From Gemmatimonadaceae bacterium (lineage in GTDB: Bacteria > Gemmatimonadota > Gemmatimonadetes > Gemmatimonadales > Gemmatimonadaceae): a stretch of DNA of 17,234 bases. Of the stretch, positions 13,278 to 17,234 are shown in pieces; position 1 is the stretch's first letter, and the number at the start of each line of letters is the position of its first letter. The notes beneath the pieces are model-generated. The model searched no databases and was not told the origin of the DNA. It was given only the letters and a program-made list of their open reading frames with translations. Location: NCBI GenBank assembly GCA_013813605.1, contig JACCRL010000177.1:1-17234 (forward strand), in the 5' to 3' direction. The translations under genes were made by a program, and so were the position numbers.

Positions 13278-16177
13278 AGAAGGTTTTTCCTCCGCCAACG
13301 CCTTCTCAGGTGGAGGCGATCGAGGCTGGGCTCGAGCCCGTCCTCGTGCTCGCCGGTCCGGGCGCCGGCAAGACTTTCTGTCTGATACACCGCGTCAGGT
13401 ATCTCATCGACATTCACGAGCTGGAGCCCTCGCGAATCTGCGTCTTCACATTTACCAACAAGGCTGCGGGAGAGATCGCTACCCGGCTCGAGACTGAGCT
13501 GGGCGAGCGCGTCGAGCTCGTGAGGAGGGGCACGATCCACTCGTTCTGCGTTGAGCTGCTGCGCGAATTCGGCTCGACGGTGGGAGTGGAACCGGGATTC
13601 GGCATCGCCGACGATGACTACCAGCTCTCCATCCTTCGCCGGCTCGAGGGTTTCCGACGGTGGCATGGGAGGGTACTGGCCGCGTTTTCAGCGCATCGCT
13701 TTCGCGGTGACCCACTGAAGCCGGACGATCGATTCCTGTACGAGCGATACCTCGACTTCCTGAGCGCGCGCAACGTCCTCGACTTCGACATGCTCGTGCT
13801 CAAGGCCGCGCAGCTGTTTGCGGACGATTCGGTCGCCCGGCAGATCCGCGCGCGCTGGTCGGCGGTGCTGGTGGACGAGTTTCAGGACCTCAATCCCGTT
13901 CAGTACCGGATCATTCGCGAGCTTGCGCGCGATCACCGCAACGTCTTCGCGGTCGGCGATGACGAACAGTCCATCTACTCCTGGACCGGCGCCGACCCCG
14001 AGGTCTTTCGCGAGTTTCAGGACGACTTCTCAGTTGGCACCAAGGCGCAGCTCGGCGAGAATCGGCGCTGCCCGCCTCAGGTGATCGAGCTCGCGCGGCG
14101 CCTGATGGCCGGCAACACGCCAATCTTTGCCGACCGGCGTCACGCCGAGGCGAGCCACGAGTCGTCCTTCGAGGTGACAGCGCTGAGCTTTCCGACGGAA
14201 GACACGGAGATTTCCTGGATTATCGACGACATTCGCCGCGACCGCGCCGAGCATGGGCTGCCGTGGGGCGAATACGCGCTACTCTACCGGAAGCATGAGA
14301 TCGGCGATACGGCGGAGGCCGGTTTTCTCACCGCCGGCATCCCCTGCCGGCTGGCGAACAAGCGCGCGCTCGCTGAGGATCCGGCCGTCTGTTACGTGAT
14401 CGCAGCTCTGCGCGTGATCGCAATTCCGTCGGACGCACTCCATAAAGAGGGGTTCCTCAAGGTCGTCCTGCCCAAGCCGCTTTTCGATGCAACACAGGCG
14501 AAGGCGGAAGAGAAGAACCTGACCCTGCTCGAATACATGGACGAGCGGGCGCGCGAGCTTCCCTCGGAGCACGAGGACCGGCGCAAGATGGTGCGCAGCA
14601 TGTACGCGTTGCGAAATCTTGCGGCGTTGGGAACGCGCCACACGGAGATTACCCACCTTGTCGAGGAACTGCTCTCGCAGCGTGTCGGCGAATACCGGAC
14701 GACGCTGGAGGACAATCACGACGAGATCTCGGATCCCGGTGCCGACGACGATGTAGTTCGACTCGCCGAGCAGCTTGCAGACGCCTCGAGGGAGCGACGG
14801 ACCCTGTGGATGCCGCGGATCGGCGGAGCGGAGATCGCGCTCAAGGGAATCCTCGCCGGCGCATCCCCTCACGCGGTCGTCCTCGGCGGATCGCGCCCAC
14901 CCGATGCCGTCGAGGTGCGCTTCCCCGAGCGTTCGCCGCTCGGACTCGCGCTCGGCGTCTTCAAGGCGGTGCAGTATCTACGCAGCCGGTCGTTCGAAAA
15001 CCACTTCGTTGATTACACGACGGTGGACCTGGAGACGACCGACCGCGACCGGGACCGAGCCGAAATAGTCGAGATTGCCGCGGTGCGGGTGCGCGGCGGG
15101 AAGATTACGGAGCGGTTCCAGCGTCTGGTGCGTCCGCGGATTGCGATCGCGGAGGGCGCGCGGGCGACGCACGGAATCAGCGAGGCTGATGTTGCGACGG
15201 CGCCGTACTTCGAGGAAGTCTGGCCGGAGTTCAGGAGCTTCTGCGGGAGCGACGTGCTCGTCGCGCACAACGGCTACCACTTCGACTTTCCGATTCTGCG
15301 CCGTATGAGCGAAGGCCTGCCCGGCGCGGACTTCGTGAGCTACGACACGCTCCTCCTGGCGCGCGAGGTACACTCCGGAAGCGCGAAGCTCGTCGATCTG
15401 GCGCGCGTCTACGGGATTGACCCCGGCCAGTCGCACCGCGCGCTCGCCGACTGCGAGACGCTCGCGCAGGTGTTCATCCGGCTCGGCGAGGCCAAAGTCG
15501 CCCGAGCGCGCAAGACGGCGCTCATCAACCTGCTCGACCACCTGGGCGTCGCTCTTGCCCTCAGTGACGAGGAAAAGCTCGGCGCGGAAGCGACGCTGTT
15601 CAGGCGCCTCTCGCGCGTGTACGCGCTGGGTCGGTACAGCGATGCGCTGGAATTCTACCGCGTGCAGCGCGAAGAATCGGGCGATCCCGCCCTTCCCACC
15701 ATGGAAGATGTGATCGAGCGGCTGGGCGGAGAGACGGTGATGAATCGCATCCGCGCGGAAAAGAGCGCGGAGCAGCGCTACCCGCACGCGATGCACCGTC
15801 TGCGGCCGCTGCTCGACCAGGCTGCGGGTAAGCCGATTGCCGAGCAGCTCAAGGATTTCCTGGAGCGTGTGGTGCTGTCGCTGTCGGACAGAGTCGAGCG
15901 CGACCCCGCGCGAGTGAATCTGCTCACGCTGCACTCGACGAAGGGGCTCGAGTTCTCCCGCGTGTACATCGTGGGCGCCGAGGACGAGCAGCTGCCGGGT
16001 CAGCACCGGGACGTGGGGAGGCGGGACATCGAGGAGGCGCGGCGGCTGCTTTACGTCGGCATGACACGCACGAAGGACAGGCTCGTCCTCACCCGCGCTG
16101 AGGCTCGCGGCGGAAAAATGACCGGCAGGCACCGGTTCCTGGACGAAATGGGACTGATCCCAAAGAAGCCGCGTTGA
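13274..16177 (+). CDS. UvrD/Rep-type SF1 DNA helicase with an inserted DEDDh 3'-5' exonuclease domain
   Basis: A 967-residue fusion. The helicase motifs are complete: Q/TPSQ at 9-12, Walker A AGPGAGKT (27-34), Ia VFTFTNKAAGEIATRL (57-72), TIHSFC (87-92), II VLVDEFQDLNPVQ (198-210), III VFAVGDDEQSIYSWTGA (224-240), IV LGENRRCPPQVIELA (260-274), IVa YALLYRKHE (334-342), V LLTLHSTKGLEFSRVYI (883-899), VI EEARRLLYVGMTRTKDRL (920-937). Between IVa and V, where UvrD has its 2B subdomain, lie over 500 residues. Within them is a DnaQ-like exonuclease (about 578-740): Exo I DYTTVDLETTD with D585 and E587, Exo II VLVAHNGYHFDFPILRR with D671, Exo III SHRALADCETLAQVF with H721 and D726. All catalytic residues of both enzymes are kept. 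It probably unwinds 3'-to-5' and trims single strands in repair. The upstream leader and lack of a Shine-Dalgarno suggest coupled translation. No adjacent partner marks it as a defence system. Confidence 0.93.
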   Translation: MKKVFPPPTPSQVEAIEAGLEPVLVLAGPGAGKTFCLIHRVRYLIDIHELEPSRICVFTFTNKAAGEIATRLETELGERVELVRRGTIHSFCVELLREFGSTVGVEPGFGIADDDYQLSILRRLEGFRRWHGRVLAAFSAHRFRGDPLKPDDRFLYERYLDFLSARNVLDFDMLVLKAAQLFADDSVARQIRARWSAVLVDEFQDLNPVQYRIIRELARDHRNVFAVGDDEQSIYSWTGADPEVFREFQDDFSVGTKAQLGENRRCPPQVIELARRLMAGNTPIFADRRHAEASHESSFEVTALSFPTEDTEISWIIDDIRRDRAEHGLPWGEYALLYRKHEIGDTAEAGFLTAGIPCRLANKRALAEDPAVCYVIAALRVIAIPSDALHKEGFLKVVLPKPLFDATQAKAEEKNLTLLEYMDERARELPSEHEDRRKMVRSMYALRNLAALGTRHTEITHLVEELLSQRVGEYRTTLEDNHDEISDPGADDDVVRLAEQLADASRERRTLWMPRIGGAEIALKGILAGASPHAVVLGGSRPPDAVEVRFPERSPLGLALGVFKAVQYLRSRSFENHFVDYTTVDLETTDRDRDRAEIVEIAAVRVRGGKITERFQRLVRPRIAIAEGARATHGISEADVATAPYFEEVWPEFRSFCGSDVLVAHNGYHFDFPILRRMSEGLPGADFVSYDTLLLAREVHSGSAKLVDLARVYGIDPGQSHRALADCETLAQVFIRLGEAKVARARKTALINLLDHLGVALALSDEEKLGAEATLFRRLSRVYALGRYSDALEFYRVQREESGDPALPTMEDVIERLGGETVMNRIRAEKSAEQRYPHAMHRLRPLLDQAAGKPIAEQLKDFLERVVLSLSDRVERDPARVNLLTLHSTKGLEFSRVYIVGAEDEQLPGQHRDVGRRDIEEARRLLYVGMTRTKDRLVLTRAEARGGKMTGRHRFLDEMGLIPKKPR

Positions 16178-16204
16178 CTTGGCGCTGAACCGCCCGCACG
16201 TAAC

Positions 16205-16277
16205 GATTGGGGAAACCCCTTCTCTCAAGGGGCCTCTTGAGGCTGTCAACGCCTTGAGCGGCGGCAGGCTTCTGCCG
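16205..16277 (+). other. Cluster of overlapping and alternative hairpins between the helicase and SnoaL-like genes
   Basis: Several pairings compete in 73 bases. GGGG (16209-16212) pairs with CCCC (16216-16219). CCCCTT (16216-16221) pairs with AAGGGG (16227-16232). CTCAAG (16224-16229) pairs with CTTGAG (16236-16241). CTCAAGG (16224-16230) pairs with CCTTGAG (16252-16258). A separate perfect hairpin CGGCAG-GCTT-CTGCCG (16262-16277) follows. No run of T follows any of them, so a classical intrinsic terminator is not shown. The set could be a weak terminator for the helicase gene, a leader with alternative folds for the SnoaL-like gene, or both. Confidence 0.5.
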
Positions 16278-16296
16278 ATTATCCAATGACCCGAAA

Positions 16297-16310
16297 AAGG
16301 AGATACTGTG
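16297..16310 (+). promoter_or_regulatory. Ribosome binding site of the SnoaL-like gene
   Basis: A near-perfect AAGGAG (16297-16302, preceded by a run of A) lies five bases before GTG 16308 and fixes this start. Confidence 0.85.
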
Positions 16311-16700
16311 AAAACCGCCGCCGCTCCCACTTCCATCGCCGCCGTTGCGGAGGAGCTAGTCGCCCTCTGCCGAGCCGGCCGCAACATGGACGCGATCAAT
16401 GCGTTCTACTCGCCGAAGATCGTCAGCATCGAGTCGGGGCCCGGCAGCAAGGAGATGCCGGCGACCATGACCGGTATCGATGCGATCCGGAAAAAGAACG
16501 AGTGGTGGCTGGAGAACCATGAAGTGCACTCCGCCGACGCCGACGGACCGTTCGTCGGGGAGGACAAGTTTGCGGTCCGGTGGGACTACGACATAACCGT
16601 GAAGGCCAACGGACAGCGGGTGCGCATGGAGGAGATGGCGCTGTACACCGTCGAGAACGGCAAGATCGTGAAGGAGCAGTTCTTTTACAACATGGGGTAG
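16308..16700 (+). CDS. SnoaL-like / NTF2-like domain protein
   Basis: A 130-residue cytoplasmic protein with no signal peptide. It has the layout of SnoaL-like polyketide-cyclase-fold proteins: an N-terminal helix pair (IAAVAEELVALCRAGRNMDA, 10-29), then NAFYSPKIVSIES (31-43), a helix GIDAIRKKNEWWLENHE (56-72), and a curved beta-sheet (DKFAVRWDYDITVKANGQRV 86-105, MEEMALYTVENGKIVKEQFF 107-126). The EMALYTVENGKIVKEQFFY ending is very typical of the family. W67, W92 and Y94 probably line the pocket. Such folds may be isomerases, hydrolases or small ligand-binding proteins; nothing here fixes the ligand. The gene has the best ribosome site in the window and a structured leader, so it may be strongly or conditionally expressed. 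Confidence 0.85.
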   Translation: MKTAAAPTSIAAVAEELVALCRAGRNMDAINAFYSPKIVSIESGPGSKEMPATMTGIDAIRKKNEWWLENHEVHSADADGPFVGEDKFAVRWDYDITVKANGQRVRMEEMALYTVENGKIVKEQFFYNMG

Positions 16701-16875
16701 CGGCTTTAACGGCAAGAGCAACGGAACATGAGGTCAGGTGCCGGCTTGAAGCGGCCAGCACACGGCTTCACCGCAGTCGGGACGTCATTGGGTAGGAGAC
16801 GGGAACCGCATACTCCAGCCCTCGTCCGCGGGGAATAGGCGACACCCAAACTCTCGACTTCGCGAAACTGCAACC
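16701..16875. other. 175-bp gap with no recognised gene
   Basis: I see no convincing open frame, RNA gene or T-tailed terminator here. Short GC-rich self-complementary stretches such as GCCGGCTTGAAGCGGC exist but are weak. The right end forms half of the hairpin around the next gene's start codon. Confidence 0.5.
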
Positions 16876-16899
16876 ATGGCCGATTTCGCGAAGCTCGAG
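16853..16899 (+). repeat. 14-bp inverted repeat enclosing the start codon of the four-helix-bundle gene
   Basis: CTCGACTTCGCGAA (16853-16866) pairs with TTCGCGAAGCTCGAG (16885-16899): nine perfect pairs, one bulged C (16894), then five more pairs. The 18-base loop holds ATG 16876. The right arm encodes FAKLE, a conserved part of the protein, so only the left arm is free to have evolved to match it. In mRNA this would make a strong stem just inside the initiation region. Confidence 0.6.
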
Positions 16900-17234
16900 G
16901 TTTGGCGTAAGGCTCATGCGCTCGTGCTCAACGTCCATCGTGTGGCCACGGCGATGCGCGGATCGACGCAAGCGTCGCTCAAAAGCCAGATGGTTCGCGC
17001 ATCGATGTCGATACCGACGAACATCGTTGAGGGTAGGGGCCAGAGAAGTGACCGCGACTTTGCACGGTTCCTCCGCTACGCTGTCAACTCCAGCTCTGAG
17101 CTGGAGTACCATTTGATAATGGCAAGAGACACAGAAGCAATAACAAGAACAGACTGCACGGCTTTGATCGACCAGACAAAGGAAGTTCGCAGGATGCTAT
17201 ACGGTCTCGAAAAAACAATTCTTAGCCGCCCCTC
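16876..17234 (+). CDS. Four-helix-bundle protein (TIGR02436 / S23-like), runs off the right edge
   Basis: The first 119 residues are in the window, and the frame is open to the edge. It matches the small four-helix-bundle family, first noted as inserts in 23S rRNA genes: DFAKLEVWRKAHALVLNVH (3-21), RASMSIPTNIVEGRGQ (41-56), DFARFLRYAVNSSSELEYHL (61-80), and a final helix LIDQTKEVRRMLYGLEKTIL (97-116). Family members are usually about 115-125 residues, so only the stop and perhaps a few residues are missing. The family forms a homopentameric helical bundle in known structures; its role is not established. No rRNA lies next to it here, so it is a free-standing copy. No Shine-Dalgarno is visible; the start codon sits in a hairpin loop. 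Confidence 0.9.
   Translation, partial: MADFAKLEVWRKAHALVLNVHRVATAMRGSTQASLKSQMVRASMSIPTNIVEGRGQRSDRDFARFLRYAVNSSSELEYHLIMARDTEAITRTDCTALIDQTKEVRRMLYGLEKTILSRP

Noticed and set aside
13274-16177. Helicase as the GajB-like or other partner of a phage-defence system
   Set aside because: No OLD-type nuclease, reverse transcriptase, restriction or toxin gene lies beside it. The neighbours are MmcQ/YjbR, DUF488, SnoaL-like and four-helix-bundle proteins.
14978-16399. 473-codon open frame on the minus strand opposite the helicase-exonuclease gene
   Set aside because: It is an antisense shadow produced by high-GC codon use. The plus strand carries unmistakable helicase and exonuclease motifs, and the minus product has no recognisable domain.
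16876-17234. Intervening sequence within a 23S rRNA gene
   Set aside because: Four-helix-bundle genes can occur there, but the flanks (SnoaL-like gene and a non-rRNA gap) show no rRNA sequence.

Overview
The window is a GC-rich, densely coding bacterial chromosome segment of 17.2 kb with 16 confident protein genes. I see no tRNA, rRNA, insertion sequence or CRISPR array. Two secreted proteins have signal peptides ending in Ala-x-Ala. Start codons are mixed (ATG, GTG and probably one TTG), and strong Shine-Dalgarno sequences sit beside genes that have none. gyrB, a DciA-type DUF721 gene and recF lie together. These traits, with the poxvirus-type topoisomerase IB and the secreted HEAT-repeat protein, suggest a high-GC Gram-negative soil-type lineage. 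Gemmatimonadota is my best guess, but this is inference and no marker settles it.

Layout. Positions 1-3748 (minus strand) read, in transcription order, enoyl-CoA hydratase, recF, dciA/DUF721 and gyrB, with gyrB running off the left edge. The first three genes overlap and look like one operon; gyrB follows a 139-bp gap that holds a candidate promoter. Positions 3821-7870 (plus strand) form a second tight unit: topoisomerase IB, glycerol kinase, a small YfiM-like membrane protein, and a sarcosine-oxidase-family flavoenzyme. The first three overlap by 4 nt each, and the last follows after 11 nt with a strong Shine-Dalgarno. Positions 7956-10348 (minus strand) hold a membrane protein with an LRV-like helical-repeat tail, followed by an overlapping MATE transporter gene. 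Diverging from these, positions 10475-12404 (plus strand) encode two secreted proteins, one unknown and one with HEAT repeats. Positions 12382-13186 (minus strand) hold a MmcQ/YjbR protein and a DUF488 protein.

Positions 13274-16177 (plus strand) encode the most unusual gene: a 967-residue UvrD/Rep-type helicase with a complete DEDDh 3'-5' exonuclease domain inserted between helicase motifs IV and V. It is preceded by two tiny overlapping reading frames that could form a coupled leader. Downstream are a leader with several alternative hairpins, a SnoaL-like protein (16308-16700) and a four-helix-bundle protein (from 16876, running off the right edge) whose start codon lies in the loop of a 14-bp hairpin.

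How the genes work together: the left block is DNA replication and topology (GyrB, DciA, RecF, and topoisomerase IB across a divergent gap). The helicase-exonuclease on the right is probably another DNA-processing enzyme. The rest is metabolism, export and envelope proteins, with no obvious shared pathway. I found no convincing complete new multi-gene system. The helicase/exonuclease architecture and the divergent secreted and membrane repeat-protein locus are the best leads.
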